A DNA stretch of 64,000 nucleotides from Chenggangzhangella methanolivorans (GCF_019797865.1 NZ_CP081869.1:2319501-2383500), one strand, 5' to 3'; shown: positions 29,262-41,449, counted from the first letter of the stretch. Numbers and translations are program-made. Notes: a model not told the origin generated them from the letters alone.

Positions 29262-30023
29262 ATGCCTACAGTCCGCGCTCCGATGCGCCCTCTCGTGCTT
29301 GTTCCGGCGCGGCTCGCCGCGACCCGCCTTCCGAGGAAGCCGCTCGCCGACATCCACGGCGAACCCATGGTGGTCCACGTGTGGCGCAGGGCCGTCGAGG
29401 CCGGCGTCGGGACGGTGGTGGTGGCGGCCGATTCCGACGAAGTCGCCGAGGCCGTGGTCGCGGCCGGGGGCCAGGCGGTGATGACCCGGCCGGACCATCC
29501 GTCAGGCTCCGACCGCATCCACGAGGCGCTCGAGGCGCTCGATCCGGACCGCGATTTCAACGTAATCGTGAACGTGCAGGGCGACCTGCCGACGATCGAG
29601 CCGGAGGCGATCCGCGCCTGTCTCGCGCCGCTCGCCGATCCGGAGGTCGACATCGCGACGCTCGTCGCCGAGATCACGCGCGAGGAGGAGAAGACCGCCC
29701 CGAGCGTCGTGAAGATGGTCGGGACCGAGACCTCGCCCGGCCGCTTCCGCTGCCTCTACTTCACGCGCGCCACGGCGCCGACGGGCCCCGGCCCGCTCTT
29801 CCATCATATCGGCCTCTACGGCTACCGCCGCGAGGCGCTGGAGCGCTTCGTGAAGCTGCCGCCCTCCCCGCTCGAGATCCGCGAGAAGCTGGAGCAGCTC
29901 CGCGCGCTCGAGGCCGGCATGCGGATCGACGCCGTGAAGGTCGACGTGACGCCGCTCGGGGTCGACACCCACGAGGATCTGGAGCGCGCCCGCGAGATGC
30001 TCGCGCCGGGAGCCCGGTCATGA
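29262..30023 (+). CDS. kdsB: 3-deoxy-manno-octulosonate cytidylyltransferase
   Basis: The product (253 residues from ATG 29262; 246 from ATG 29283, which begins closer to the family's usual start) opens with the nucleotidyltransferase signature [21 protein letters not shown]. It contains [17 protein letters not shown] and [15 protein letters not shown], the CTP- and metal-binding parts. It activates Kdo as CMP-Kdo for lipopolysaccharide core synthesis, showing a Gram-negative envelope. The stop overlaps pheA (ATGA), so the two are translationally coupled. Confidence 0.93.
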   Translation: MPTVRAPMRPLVLVPARLAATRLPRKPLADIHGEPMVVHVWRRAVEAGVGTVVVAADSDEVAEAVVAAGGQAVMTRPDHPSGSDRIHEALEALDPDRDFNVIVNVQGDLPTIEPEAIRACLAPLADPEVDIATLVAEITREEEKTAPSVVKMVGTETSPGRFRCLYFTRATAPTGPGPLFHHIGLYGYRREALERFVKLPPSPLEIREKLEQLRALEAGMRIDAVKVDVTPLGVDTHEDLERAREMLAPGARS

Positions 30024-30903
30024 GCACCGCTGTAAGCGGCCGCATCGCCTATCAGGGCGAAGCCGGGGCGAATTCGCATCTCGCCTGCGTCAACGTCTAT
30101 CCGGACATGGAGCCCGTCCCCTGCGCGAGCTTCGAGGACGCGCTCGCGGCGGTCGCCTCCGGCGACTGCGCGCTCGGCATGATCCCGATCGAGAACTCGG
30201 CGAACGGCCGTGTGGCCGACATCCACCACCTGATGCCGTCCGCGGGCCTCCACATCATCGGCGAGTACTTCATGCCGATCCATCACCAGCTGATGGCGGT
30301 GCAGGGCGCGACGCTCGACACGGTGAAAACCGTCCAGAGCCACGTGCAGGCGCTCGGCCAGTGCCGCGGCACGCTGAGGAAGCTCGGCCTGACGCCGCTC
30401 ATCGGCGCCGACACGGCCGGCTCCGCCCGCGAGATCCGCGACGCGGGCGATCCGACCCGCGCGGCGCTGGCCTCGACGCTTGCGGCGCAGGAGTACGGGC
30501 TCGAGATCCTCGCCCGAGACATCGAGGACTTCGCCAACAACACCACCGCTTCGTGGTGCTGTCGCGCGCCAAGGACTGGGCCAAGCCCGGCCGCGGGCTG
30601 ACGGTGACGACCTTCGTGTTCAAGGTGAAGAACCTGCCGGCCGCGCTCTACAAGGCGCTCGGCGGTTTCGCGACCAACGGCGTCAACATGACGAAGCTCG
30701 AGAGCTACCAGCTCGAGGGCAAGTTCACCGCGACGCAGTTCTACGCCGACGTCGAGGGGCACCCGAAGGACGCCGGCCTGAAGCGCGCGCTGGACGAGCT
30801 GAAGTTCTTCTCCTCCGAGCTCGCGATTCTGGGCGTCTACGAGGCCCACGAGTTCCGCATCGCCGCGCGGGCGCTGGAGACGGAAGCCGCGCTTCGGCGG
30901 TGA
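30020..30903 (+). CDS. pheA: prephenate dehydratase (frameshifted)
   Basis: The catalytic domain ([36 protein letters not shown]) is followed by a C-terminal ACT domain ([38 protein letters not shown], then [11 protein letters not shown]). The catalytic TRF motif is interrupted: one missing C near 30548 turns NNTTRFVVL into an out-of-frame read. The corrected length is 294 residues. The enzyme converts prephenate to phenylpyruvate for phenylalanine synthesis, and the ACT domain binds phenylalanine for feedback control. Confidence 0.92.
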
Positions 30904-30950
30904 CGGGCGCCGACCCCGCCCTTTCCCTCATGCCCGCGCGGGGCCGCCGC

Positions 30951-31070
30951 CTTGTCCCGGACGTGATCCGGGACCCAGAACCGACGCCGCTTCAGAAGCG
31001 ACCGCCGAACCCGGGCCGCCCTTCTCGGAACGCCCATCGGTTCTGGGTCCCGGATCACGTCCGGGACAAG
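30951..31070. repeat. inverted pair of family C elements
   Basis: Copies at 30951-30984 and 31037-31070 are reverse complements (cttgtcccggacgtgatccg / cggatcacgtccgggacaag). They lie between the convergent ends of pheA and nudC. Confidence 0.85.
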
Positions 31071-31083
31071 GACAGGGGTGGGT

Positions 31084-31989
31084 TCACCCGCCTCTCTGGA
31101 CGAACCGCCTCAGCAGGTGATGCGCGATCGCCGACGGCGGCGGGGCGAACAGCCCGTCGCCATGCGTGCGCGCCAGCATCAGGGCCGCCTCGTCGCGGGC
31201 GAACCAGCGGGCGTCCTCGAGCTCCTCGAAGTCCGGCGTGATCTCGTCCGACAGCGCCTCGCAGCTCACCCCCAGCATCAGCTGCGAGGGAAACGGCCAG
31301 GGCTGCGACAGCTCGTAAGCCACGGGGCCGACGTCGAGCCCCGCCTCTTCCTTGATCTCGCGGCGGGCCGCGTCCTCCACCGTCTCGCCGGGCTCGACGA
31401 AACCCGCGAGGCACGACCACATGCCGGGCGGAAACCGCGCCTGCCGGCCGAGCAGGCACCTGTCGCCCCGCGTCACCAGCATGATCGCCACCGGATCGAC
31501 GCGCGGAAAATGCAGCGCCCCGCAGGAGGCGCAGACGCGCCGCCATCCGCCCGGCGCGGCGTCGGTCGCAGAGCCGCAATTGGCGCAGAACCGGTGGCGG
31601 GCGTGCCAGGCCGCCATGCTCTTGGCGTAGCCGCCGAGCGCGAGCGCCTCGCCGGCGAGCCGTGCCTCGACCGCGAGCGCGCGCAGGTCCGAGGCCGGAA
31701 GGTCGTCGTCGCCGGGCGCGTCGGTCAGGCTGGCGGCGAATCGCGGCGCGCCGTGATGGCGGCCGAGATAGGCGGCGCGCGACGAGGGCCCGAGCGCCGA
31801 CAGCGCGGCGGCGTCGAGCAGGGGCCCGCCGTCCTCGCCCGCCATCACCAGCGCGTCTCCGGCGAAGGCGAGAAACCGCGCGTCGTCCCGCGCGGCCTCT
31901 GCTTCGACGAAGGCGGCGTCGTCGCGCTTTTCCGCCATGCGGTCCATGCGCATCCGCGCATAACCGAGCTCGGGCGTTTCGTCGCTCAT
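31084..31989 (-). CDS. nudC: NAD(+)/NADH diphosphatase (RNA deNADding type)
   Basis: The 301-residue protein has the NudC layout: a poorly conserved N-terminal domain, a four-cysteine zinc ribbon (CANCG ... CASCG, about residues 144-165), then a NUDIX box (GFVEPGETVEDAARREIKEEAGL) and the NudC tail SQPWPFPSQLMLG. The SQPWPFPxS block distinguishes NADH/NAD-capped RNA hydrolases from other NUDIX enzymes. The start at ATG 31989 is chosen because upstream sequence belongs to the SRP RNA region. Confidence 0.92.
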   Translation of the reverse strand: MSDETPELGYARMRMDRMAEKRDDAAFVEAEAARDDARFLAFAGDALVMAGEDGGPLLDAAALSALGPSSRAAYLGRHHGAPRFAASLTDAPGDDDLPASDLRALAVEARLAGEALALGGYAKSMAAWHARHRFCANCGSATDAAPGGWRRVCASCGALHFPRVDPVAIMLVTRGDRCLLGRQARFPPGMWSCLAGFVEPGETVEDAARREIKEEAGLDVGPVAYELSQPWPFPSQLMLGVSCEALSDEITPDFEELEDARWFARDEAALMLARTHGDGLFAPPPSAIAHHLLRRFVQRGG

Positions 31990-32058
31990 GCGAAGTTCCC
32001 TTGATCGGCGCCGCCGCCGCCCTTGCGCGGGGGGCCGCCGCGGGGCCATATAGCGCCC

Positions 32059-32153
32059 GGGAGGTTGGCGATGGGCGTGTTCCTCGCCAACCGGGTCAGG
32101 TCCGAAAGGAAGCAGCCCTAACGAGACCTTCACGGGTCGTCGACCGGCCTCCC
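32059..32153 (+). ncRNA. ffs: signal recognition particle RNA (4.5S, small bacterial type)
   Basis: The conserved apical domain gtcaggtccgaaaggaagca is present at about 32095-32114, followed by gccctaacgag. The ends pair (gggagg near 32059 with cctccc near 32148-32153). Domain IV is closed by a GAAA tetraloop instead of the more usual GGAA. The RNA binds Ffh and directs membrane-protein translation. Its position just before dnaX and ybaB is typical of alphaproteobacteria. Ends are estimated from the terminal helix. Confidence 0.9.
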
Positions 32154-32196
32154 ACCTTTCGCCCATCGCGAGGCTCTTGCCGCAAGCGGCGACGGC

Positions 32197-32350
32197 CTGC
32201 GTGCTTCGAGACGGCCCTTCGGGCCTCCTCAGCATGAGGACCGTTGGATTGCTGGCGAACCGTCCCGACAGGGCGATGATTTCCGAGACCCTCGCCGCTC
32301 CTCAAGCCGAGGAGCCCGCGTCGGCGGGCGTCCCGACGCGCGCAGCTCGC
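32197..32350. repeat. family B element with degenerate inverted partner
   Basis: A clear copy at 32197-32247 (gtgcttcgagacg, cctcagcatgagg) is followed by a decayed inverted half at about 32298-32350. It occupies most of the gap between the SRP RNA and dnaX. Confidence 0.7.
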
Positions 32351-32361
32351 GTCCGCCGCGC

Positions 32362-34135
32362 ATGACCGCTCCCGTCCCCTACCGCGTCCTCGCCCGAAAA
32401 TACCGCCCCCAGCGCTTCGAGGACCTGATCGGCCAGGAGCCGATGGTCCGCACGCTCCGGAACTCCTTCTCCTCCGGCCGCATCGCGCAGGCTTGGATCC
32501 TCACGGGCGTGCGCGGCGTCGGCAAGACCACGACGGCCCGCATCCTCGCGCGCGCGCTCAAACGAGACGGAAGGCGGACAGGGCGGCCCGACGGTCGACC
32601 TCTCGGAGAAGGGCGTCCACTGCGACGCCATCATGGAGTCGCGCCACGTCGACGTGGTGGAGATGGACGCCGCCTCCCACACCGGCGTCGCGGACGTGCG
32701 CAACATCCTGGAGACCGTGCACTACGCGCCCGTGATGGCGCGCTACAAGGTCTTCATCATCGACGAAGTCCACATGCTCTCCACGAGCGCCTTCAACGCG
32801 TTCCTGAAGACGCTCGAGGAGCCGCCGCCGCATGTGAAGTTCGTGTTCGCCACGACCGAACTCCGCAAGGTGCCGGTGACGGTGCTCTCGCGCTGCCAGA
32901 GCTTCTCGCTCCGCCGCGTGAAGGCCGAGGAGATGACGGCGCATCTCGCAAAGATCTCCGCGGCCGAGGAGGTCGCGATCGAGGACGAGGCGCTCGCCGT
33001 CATCGCCCGCGCCTCGGAGGGCTCGGTGCGCGACGCGCTCTCGCTGCTCGACCAGTCGATCGCCCATGGGCAGGGCCGCGTCGAGGCGCAGGCCGTGCGC
33101 GCGATGCTCGGCCTCGCGGACCGCGGCGGCGTTCTCGACCTCTTCGACGCCGTGATGCGCGGCGACGCGGCCGCCGCCCTCGACGGTTTCCGCGCGAGCC
33201 ACGACGCCGGCGCCGAGCCCGCGGCCGTGCTCGCCGACCTCGCCGAGACCGTGCATCTCGTCACCCGGATAAAACTCGCGCCGAAGGCCGCCGACGACCC
33301 GGCGCTCTCCGAAAGCGAGCGGCTGCGCGGCAAGGAGTTCGCCGACAAGCTGTCGATGCGCGCGCTCTCGCGCGCCTGGCAGATGCTGCTGAAGGGCATT
33401 TCGGAGACGCAGGTCGCGGTGAAGCCCGCGCAGGCCGCCGACATGGTTCTGGTGCGCCTCGCCTACGCCGCCGACCTGCCGACCCCCGACGAGGCCCTGA
33501 GGGCGCTCGCACGCCAGGGCGGCGACGACGCGCCCCGCCCGCCGTCGGGCCCCTCGGGCGGCCATCCCGCCCCCGAGCCGATGGGCCCGGGAGCCGGCCG
33601 CGCGAGCCCCGCCTTCGCGGCCGCCCGCGCGCCGGAGAGCGCCCAGGCGCCGCAGGCCTATTCGCGGCCAGCGGCGCGCGCCGAGGCCGAGCCGTGGATC
33701 CGCCTGCAGCGCTTCGAGGATCTCGTCGCGCTCGCCACCAAGCACCGCGACATCATCCTGCAGACGCAGATGTCGCGGCACGTGCGGGTGGTGCGCTTCG
33801 AGGACGGTCGGCTCGAATTCCAGCCGACCGCCGACGCTCCGCCCGACCTCGCGGGCGCGATCGCGAAGAAGGCGCAGGAATGGACCGGCCAGCGCTGGAT
33901 GGTCTCGGTGGTTTCGGGCGAAGGCGCGCCCACCATCCAGGAGCGCGAACAGGCCGAGGAGGCCGCGCTGATGGCCGGCGTCCAGGCCCATCCGCATGTC
34001 CGCGCCATTCTGGAGCGCGCGCCCGGCGCCAAGATCGTCGACATCCGCGTGCGCGCCGAGGAGCCGGAAGCGGCCGCCGTTGACGCCGCCGGCGCCGAGG
34101 CCCTACCTCCGGTCGAAGACGACGACGACCTCTGA
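32362..34135 (+). CDS. dnaX: DNA polymerase III subunit gamma/tau (frameshifted)
   Basis: The AAA+ clamp-loader module is clear: Walker [35 protein letters not shown], Walker [12 protein letters not shown], and sensor [11 protein letters not shown] Pro/Ala-rich linker leads to the tau C-terminal domain. One extra A in the AAA run at about 32560-32563 breaks the frame just after ARAL; corrected, the protein has 590 residues. As in other alphaproteobacteria, the four-cysteine zinc site is reduced to a lone GVHC. No programmed slippery site is evident. Confidence 0.93.
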
Positions 34136-34148
34136 CGAAGGATCTTTG

Positions 34149-34469
34149 ATGCGCGACCTCATGGGCATGATGGCCAAGGCCAAGGAGCTCCAGCAGAAGA
34201 TGCAGGAGGCCCAGAGCGAGCTCGACCAGGTGGTGGTCGAGGGCTCGTCCGGCGGCGGCCTCGTGACCGTCAGGCTGACGGCCAAGGGACAGCTCGTCGG
34301 GATCAAGCTCGATCCGAGCCTGCTGAAGCCCGACGAGGCCGAGATCGTCGAGGACCTGATCGTGGCCGCCCACACCGAAGCCCGCAACAAGGCCGAGGCC
34401 GCGATGCAGGAGAAGATGCAGGGGCTGACCGCGGGTCTCCCGATCCCTCCCGGCATGAAGCTGTTCTGA
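34149..34469 (+). CDS. ybaB: YbaB/EbfC nucleoid-associated protein
   Basis: The 106-residue protein has the family pattern [41 protein letters not shown] and a C-terminal [11 protein letters not shown]. It forms dimers that bind DNA non-specifically. It starts 13 bases after dnaX, the usual pairing. recR, which normally follows, is absent here; a repeat pair occupies the position. Confidence 0.93.
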   Translation: MRDLMGMMAKAKELQQKMQEAQSELDQVVVEGSSGGGLVTVRLTAKGQLVGIKLDPSLLKPDEAEIVEDLIVAAHTEARNKAEAAMQEKMQGLTAGLPIPPGMKLF

Positions 34470-34500
34470 CGATCGGCTAGAGAGAGCCCTTCATCGATCG

Positions 34501-34630
34501 ACTGCGTGCTTCGAGACGCCCGCTCGCGCGGGCTCCTCAGCATGAGGGCCGTTAGAGTTCTGCAGCGCCCCGACGTTCCTCATGCTGAGGAGCCTCGGCG
34601 AAAAGCCGGGGCGTCTCGAAGCACGCAATT
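34501..34630. repeat. inverted pair of family B elements
   Basis: Left copy 34501-34553 and right copy 34578-34630 share the reverse-complement cores gtgcttcgagacg and cctcagcatgagg. They lie between ybaB and the convergent DHFR-like gene, where recR is often found. Confidence 0.85.
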
Positions 34631-34644
34631 CGCCGATGCAGGCT

Positions 34645-35055
34645 TCACACCGCCGCCGCGCCGCCCGCCACGAGCCACTGCGGGTCGAACCAGCGGTCGG
34701 CCTCGCCGTCGTAGGGCAGCCGGTTGATGTCCCAGTGGCGGATGAAGGGCGCGTAGACGCCCCAGGCCACCGGCCCGCCGCCCACATAGACGACGCGGTC
34801 GGAAAACTGCGCCAGCACCTGCGCGGGATCCATCGAGCGGCGGATCACGAACAGCGTCCGGTCGTGACGCGCGAACTCCGGGATCGCCGTGATCGTCTTC
34901 TCGCCCGCGATCAGCACATGGCCGCGGGTGATGTCGAAGAACCGCGCGACGTCGGCGATGAACTCCGGATGCTGCTCGCCTTCCCACGGCAGCACGCCGT
35001 TGAGCCCCATCTGGCCGCGCAGGCCAATGGCGCAGATCGAACGGACGTCGGGCAT
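34645..35055 (-). CDS. dihydrofolate reductase-like protein
   Basis: The 136-residue protein begins with a DHFR-like strand and loop (ICAIGLRGQMGLNGVLPWEG), then a cofactor-side segment VLIAGEKTITAIPEF and RTLFVIRRSMDP, and VVYVGGGPVAWGVY, close to the GGxxxY end motif of DHFR. It is shorter than standard FolA (about 160 residues) and has no clear acidic residue at the usual catalytic place. It may be a divergent reductase. The frame is intact and the gene is divergent from rimP. Confidence 0.75.
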   Translation of the reverse strand: MPDVRSICAIGLRGQMGLNGVLPWEGEQHPEFIADVARFFDITRGHVLIAGEKTITAIPEFARHDRTLFVIRRSMDPAQVLAQFSDRVVYVGGGPVAWGVYAPFIRHWDINRLPYDGEADRWFDPQWLVAGGAAAV

Positions 35056-35284
35056 GGGAAGAGCTCCTGATGATGACGGCGCACCGCTAGCCTCGTCCAC
35101 GCGCCTCGTCAAAGCGACGAGGGGCGTCATCCCGGCCGATCGTCTTTCAGAAAGAGGCGCCTTTCCAGGGTCGCGATCCCGGGTCCGCCTTGCGGCGGTC
35201 CGGGACGGCGCGTGTCCCCGACTTGCGATTCCCGCCCGCCTTGCGTATATCGACCTCACTCAATGACATCGTCGATCGGCTCGG

Positions 35285-36037
35285 TTGAGCCTTTCGAGGG
35301 TGGGTCCGGAAGGGCCCGCCCCAAACGCGCTTTACCCTTTGGAGCCGACCATCTCGGATCTCGTTGCAGCCGGCATCGCCGCCGACGTCGACAGCCCCCT
35401 GGACGAACCCCGCCTCGTGACAGAGAGCGGGGTCGACGCGCGCGTGGCCGCGATCGTCGGTCCGACGCTGATGGACCTCGGGTTCAGGCTCGTGCGCGTC
35501 AAATCGTCGGGCCGCGACGGCTACACGCTGCAGATCATGGCCGAGCGCGCCGACGGCACCTTCACGGTCGAGGACTGCGAGGTCGCCTCGAAGGCGATCT
35601 CCCCGGTGCTCGACGTCGAGGATCCGATCGACCGCGCCTACAATCTCGAGATGTCGTCGCCCGGCATCGACCGGCCGCTCGTGCGCGTCACGGATTTCGC
35701 CCGCTGGGCCGGCCACATCGCCAAGATCGAGATGGAGGCTCCGGTCGCGGGCCGGAAGCGCTTCAAGGGCGTGATCGAGGGCGCGGAGGGCGAGTTCGCC
35801 CTGTTCCGCCGCGACGACGCCAAGAAGGACGAGCCGGCGCGCGTGAAGCTGCCGATCCGCGACGTCGCGGAAGCCCGCCTCGTGCTCACCGACGAACTGA
35901 TCCGAGAGGCGCTGCGCCGCGCGAAGGCCGCCGGCCGCGCGCCCGAGGATGCCGACGACGTCGCCGAAACGGACGACGCGCCGCAGAAGACCGACGGCCC
36001 CAAGGCCGACAAAGGACCCGAAAAGGGACGGAGATAA
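35285..36037 (+). CDS. rimP: ribosome maturation factor RimP
   Basis: The RimP core is clear: [47 protein letters not shown], and [16 protein letters not shown]. The C-terminal extension is acidic and lysine-rich. The start is uncertain: TTG 35285 gives 250 residues but lies inside the leader hairpin region. TTG 35339 gives 232 residues (starting at the codon before [11 protein letters not shown]) and is more likely. RimP acts in 30S maturation and leads the nusA-infB operon. Confidence 0.9.
   Translation: MSLSRVGPEGPAPNALYPLEPTISDLVAAGIAADVDSPLDEPRLVTESGVDARVAAIVGPTLMDLGFRLVRVKSSGRDGYTLQIMAERADGTFTVEDCEVASKAISPVLDVEDPIDRAYNLEMSSPGIDRPLVRVTDFARWAGHIAKIEMEAPVAGRKRFKGVIEGAEGEFALFRRDDAKKDEPARVKLPIRDVAEARLVLTDELIREALRRAKAAGRAPEDADDVAETDDAPQKTDGPKADKGPEKGRR
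35298..35321 (+). promoter_or_regulatory. rimP leader hairpin (putative attenuator)
   Basis: A 10-bp stem (35298-35307 with 35312-35321, two G-U pairs in RNA) is closed by a GGAA tetraloop just upstream of or within the start region of rimP. A computationally described rimP leader exists in alphaproteobacteria in front of rimP-nusA-infB, where terminator/antiterminator alternatives were proposed, probably serving NusA feedback. The hairpin and its place fit; a T tract is weak here. Confidence 0.6.
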
Positions 36038-36042
36038 CCGCA

Positions 36043-37656
<1,614 letters not shown>

Positions 37657-37659
37657 TGC

Positions 37660-38355
37660 GTGGCCGCGGGGCAGCCGATGGAGGACGAGGACCCGACTGC
37701 GGTCGAGGACGACGCGCCGGCTCGGCCCGCCGGGCCTGAGAAGGACGACCGCAGGGCGCCCGAGCGCACCTGCGTGGCGACCCGGGAGGTCAAGGCGGTC
37801 GGCGAGCTTATCCGCTTCGTCCGGGCGCCGGACGGAACGGTGGTCCCCGACCTGAAGCGAGAGCTTCCCGGCCGGGGCGTGTGGGTGACGGCGTCGCGAG
37901 AGGCCGTTCGCCTCGCGGTGAAGAAGAAGGCCTTTTCGCGCGGCTTCAAGGAGCCCGCGACCGTCGATCCCGCGATCGACGAGCAGGTGGCCGGGCTGAT
38001 CGGGCGCTCCGCGCTCGGGCTGCTCGGCTTTGCGAACAAGGCGGGGCTCGTGATCACGGGCTTCGCCAAAGTCGAGGCGGCGCTCTCGAAAGAGAACGTC
38101 GTCGCGTTGATCGAGGCGAGCGAGGCCAGCGAAGACGGCGTTCGCAAGCTCGGACAGGTTTTGAGGCGGCTCGGCATGTCTTCGGACACGCCGGTCGTGC
38201 GGCTGTTCCAGGGTCCGCAATTGGACTTGGCGTTGGGGCGGTCGAATGTGGTACATGCAGCGCTGCTCGCAGGCCCCGTCAGCGCCGCCTTTCTCGCGCG
38301 ATGCGACGCATATGCGCGCTATCTAGGCATGAACGATGGGCTTGGCCCGGCGTGA
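37660..38355 (+). CDS. YlxR-type RNA-binding protein with L7Ae-like C-terminal domain
   Basis: The product (231 residues from GTG 37660, or 225 from ATG 37678) has a DUF448/YlxR domain (RTCVATREVKAVGELIRFVR ... GRGVWVTASREAVR, about residues 35-110). It is followed by an L30e/L7Ae-like domain (GLLGFANKAGLVITGFAKVEAAL). This two-domain form between nusA and infB is usual in alphaproteobacteria. It is thought to bind RNA, and YlxR homologues influence RNase P and transcription. Confidence 0.88.
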   Translation: MAAGQPMEDEDPTAVEDDAPARPAGPEKDDRRAPERTCVATREVKAVGELIRFVRAPDGTVVPDLKRELPGRGVWVTASREAVRLAVKKKAFSRGFKEPATVDPAIDEQVAGLIGRSALGLLGFANKAGLVITGFAKVEAALSKENVVALIEASEASEDGVRKLGQVLRRLGMSSDTPVVRLFQGPQLDLALGRSNVVHAALLAGPVSAAFLARCDAYARYLGMNDGLGPA

Positions 38356-38412
38356 CGCACGCCCGGCCGTCGAACTGAGGTTCGGGCGGGAGCCCGTAAG
38401 AACGGACAGGGC

Positions 38413-41202
38413 ATGACGGATACGAAGACTACCGGCGACAAGACTTTGACGGCTTCCCCCAAGACGCTGACGCTGAAGGGTCGGACGGAGTCCGGCCTGG
38501 TGAAGCAGAGCTTCAGCCATGGGCGGACGAACGCCGTGGTCGTCGAAAAGGTGAAGCGGCGCGTGCTGTCCCCGGGCGAAAAGCCGGCGGGCCAGGCGAG
38601 CGCGCCCGCGCCCCAGCCGCAGGCCCCCGCGGCGCCCCCCGCTCCGGCCGCGCCGAAGCCCGCGCCCCAGCGGCCGTCGAGCCCCGGCGTCGTGCTGCGC
38701 ACGCTGACGAACAACGAGGTGGGCGCCCGCGCCCAGGCGCTTGCAGGCGCCAAGGCGGTCGAGGCCGAAGCCGAGCGCAAGCGCGCCGAGGCCGACGCCC
38801 GCGCGCGGATCATCCGCGAGGCCAACGAAGAGCGCGAGCGTCTCCAGGCCGAAGCCCGCAAGCGCGAGGAAGACGCTCGCCGCGCGGCCGACGAGGAAGC
38901 CAAGCGCCGCGCGGAGGTCGAGGCCTCCCGTCGCCTTGGCGAGGAGACCGCCCCCGCCGAGGCGGCCGCAGCCCCCGCCGCTCCGGAGCGGCCCCGCGAC
39001 CGCCAGCGCGACGCCGCGCCGAGGCCTGCCGCGCCGGCCCGCCCGACCGAGACCCAGGTGTTCCGCCACACCGACAACGCCCGTCCGGCGCGCCCCGGCG
39101 ACCGGCCTTCGGGCCCGGCCGGCGCCCGTCCGCCGCGTCCCGCCGGCGCGCCCGCCGGTCCCGGCGGCGGTTTCCGCCGTCCTGCGACCACGCCCGAGAG
39201 CGAAGAGCCGATGCGCGCCGTGCGCCGGCCCGGCGGCGGTGCCTCGCGCCCCTCGACGCCCGCCAAGCCCGAGCAGCGCGCTCCGGCCCGCGCCGCCGCG
39301 GGCGCTCCCAAGGAGCGCACGCGCCTCACCATCACGGCCGCGACCGGCGGCGCGGAGGAGCGCACCCGCTCGGTCGCGTCCTACCGCCGCCGCGTGCAGC
39401 GCATGTCCGGCAAGGGCCATCAGGAGCCCAAGGAGAAGCTGATCCGCGAAGTGGTGGTGCCTGAGACGATCACCGTTCAGGAACTGGCGAACCGCATGTC
39501 GGAGCGCGCGGTCGACGTCGTGCGCCTGCTGATGAAGCAGGGCGTCATGAAGAAGATCAACGAGCTGATCGACGCCGACACAGCCCAGCTGATCGCCGAG
39601 GAGCTCGGCCACACGGTTCGCCGCGTGGCCGAGTCCGACGTCGAGGAAGGCCTGTTCGACGCCCCCGACGCCGAGGGCGCGCAGACCTCGCGTCCGCCGG
39701 TCGTCACCATCATGGGCCATGTCGACCACGGCAAGACGTCGCTGCTCGACGCCATCCGCCACACCAAGGTGGTGAAGGGCGAGGCCGGCGGCATCACGCA
39801 GCACATCGGCGCCTATCAGGTGACCTCGCCGCTCGGCGGCCTGATCACCTTCATCGACACGCCGGGCCACGCGGCCTTCACGGCGATGCGCCAGCGCGGC
39901 GCGAAGTCGACCGACATCGTGGTGCTGGTGGTCGCGGCCGACGACGGCGTCATGCCGCAGACGGCCGAGGCCGTGAACCACGCCCGCGCCGCCGGCGTGC
40001 CGATCATCGTGGCGATCAACAAGATCGACAAGGAAGACGCCAACCCGCAGCGCGTGCGCACCGACCTGCTCCAGTACGAGATCCAGGTCGAGTCGCTCGG
40101 CGGCGAGACGCTCGAGGTCGAGGTGTCGGCCAAGACCGGCGACGGCCTCGACAAGCTGCTCGAGGTCATCCAGCTGCAGGCCGAAATCCTCGATCTCAAG
40201 GCCAACGCCGACCGCACCGCGGAAGGCACCGTGATCGAGGCCAAGCTCGACCGCGGCCGCGGCCCGGTGGCGACCGTCCTCGTGCAGCGCGGCACGCTCA
40301 AGCAGAGCGACATCGTGGTCGCTGGCTCCGAATGGGGCCGGGTCCGGATGCTGGTCGACGACAAGGGCGGCACGGTTCCCGAGGCGCTGCCCTCGACGCC
40401 GGTCGAGATCCTCGGCTTCAACGGCGCGCCGGAGGCGGGCGACCGCTTCGCCGTGGTCGAGAACGAGGCCCGCGCCCGCGAGATCGCCGACTATCGCCAG
40501 CGCCAGAAGCGCGAGCAGGCGGCGGCGCGCGCCACGGTGCGCGTGTCCGGCCTCGAGGAGATGATGTCGCAGATCAAGACGGCGGGCCGCAAGGAGCTGC
40601 CGCTCGTGATCAAGGGCGACGTCCAGGGCTCGGTCGAGGCGATCGTCCAGTCGCTCGAGAAGGTCGGAAACGACGAGGTCGGCGTCCGCATCCTGCTCTC
40701 CGGCGCAGGCGGCATCACCGAGAGCGACGTGATCCTGGCCGCGGCCTCGAAGGCGGCCGTGATCGGCTTCAACGTCCGCGCGCTGAAGGAGGCGCGCGAC
40801 GCCGCCGACCGCACCGGCACCGAGATCCGCTACTACAACATCATCTACGACCTCGTGGACGACATTAAGTCGACCATGTCGGGGATGCTGTCGCCGGAGC
40901 GGCGCGAGGAGTTCCTCGGCAACGCCAAGATCCTCGAGATCTTCTCGGTTTCGAAGGTCGGCAAGATCGCCGGCTGTCTCGTCACCGACGGCGTGGTGCA
41001 GAAGGGCGCGGGCGTCCGTCTCATCCGCGACAACGTCGTCATCCACGAGGGCAAGCTCGCGACGCTCAAGCGCTTCAAGGAAGACGCGCCGGAGATCCGC
41101 GCCGGCACCGAGTGCGGCATGTCGTTCGAGAACTACCAGGACATGCGCGCCGGCGACGTCATCGAGTGCTACCGCGTCACGGAAGTGAAGCGGACGCTCT
41201 GA
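38413..41202 (+). CDS. infB: translation initiation factor IF-2
   Basis: The intact 929-residue protein carries an alphaproteobacterial IF-2 N-terminal segment ([20 protein letters not shown]), a long Ala/Pro/Arg-rich and coiled-coil region, then the IF2_N module. The G domain has [12 protein letters not shown] near residue 436, [12 protein letters not shown] and NKIDK. Domains II-IV end [14 protein letters not shown]-2 places initiator tRNA on the ribosome. The absence of any frameshift over 2.8 kb contrasts with the genes that follow. Confidence 0.97.
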   Translation: MTDTKTTGDKTLTASPKTLTLKGRTESGLVKQSFSHGRTNAVVVEKVKRRVLSPGEKPAGQASAPAPQPQAPAAPPAPAAPKPAPQRPSSPGVVLRTLTNNEVGARAQALAGAKAVEAEAERKRAEADARARIIREANEERERLQAEARKREEDARRAADEEAKRRAEVEASRRLGEETAPAEAAAAPAAPERPRDRQRDAAPRPAAPARPTETQVFRHTDNARPARPGDRPSGPAGARPPRPAGAPAGPGGGFRRPATTPESEEPMRAVRRPGGGASRPSTPAKPEQRAPARAAAGAPKERTRLTITAATGGAEERTRSVASYRRRVQRMSGKGHQEPKEKLIREVVVPETITVQELANRMSERAVDVVRLLMKQGVMKKINELIDADTAQLIAEELGHTVRRVAESDVEEGLFDAPDAEGAQTSRPPVVTIMGHVDHGKTSLLDAIRHTKVVKGEAGGITQHIGAYQVTSPLGGLITFIDTPGHAAFTAMRQRGAKSTDIVVLVVAADDGVMPQTAEAVNHARAAGVPIIVAINKIDKEDANPQRVRTDLLQYEIQVESLGGETLEVEVSAKTGDGLDKLLEVIQLQAEILDLKANADRTAEGTVIEAKLDRGRGPVATVLVQRGTLKQSDIVVAGSEWGRVRMLVDDKGGTVPEALPSTPVEILGFNGAPEAGDRFAVVENEARAREIADYRQRQKREQAAARATVRVSGLEEMMSQIKTAGRKELPLVIKGDVQGSVEAIVQSLEKVGNDEVGVRILLSGAGGITESDVILAAASKAAVIGFNVRALKEARDAADRTGTEIRYYNIIYDLVDDIKSTMSGMLSPERREEFLGNAKILEIFSVSKVGKIAGCLVTDGVVQKGAGVRLIRDNVVIHEGKLATLKRFKEDAPEIRAGTECGMSFENYQDMRAGDVIECYRVTEVKRTL

Positions 41203-41230
41203 GGCGCCCGCTTGCTCGCTGCGGAAAGCG

Positions 41231-41343
41231 ACTGCGTCCTTCGAGACGGCCCTGTCGGGCCTCCTCAGGATGAGGACCGTTGAGGAACCAGACTCCTCCC
41301 TCATGCTGAGGAGCGGCCGTCAGGCCGCGTCTCGAAGCACGCG
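41231..41343. repeat. inverted pair of family B elements
   Basis: Left copy 41231-41283 (cctcaggatgagg, one base different) and right copy 41297-41343 lie between infB and the next small gene, inside the infB-rbfA operon. No terminator with a T tract is seen. Confidence 0.8.
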
Positions 41344-41449
41344 CTTCTTTTCCGCCGCTCTTGATTGAACCATCCGCTCGGTCCCGGTCCGATCCCGGTC
41401 CCGACGGCTCAGCCCCGATGGGCGGCCGCGAAGGCGAAGAAGGACGCTG

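Noticed and set aside
32555..32640. Programmed ribosomal frameshift in dnaX
   Set aside because: The break lies inside the AAA+ module, not at the gamma/tau boundary, and there is no slippery heptamer with a downstream stem-loop. One extra A explains it.
38323..41304. A 993-residue open frame on the minus strand
   Set aside because: It is the shadow of infB; the infB frame has the full IF-2 domain set.
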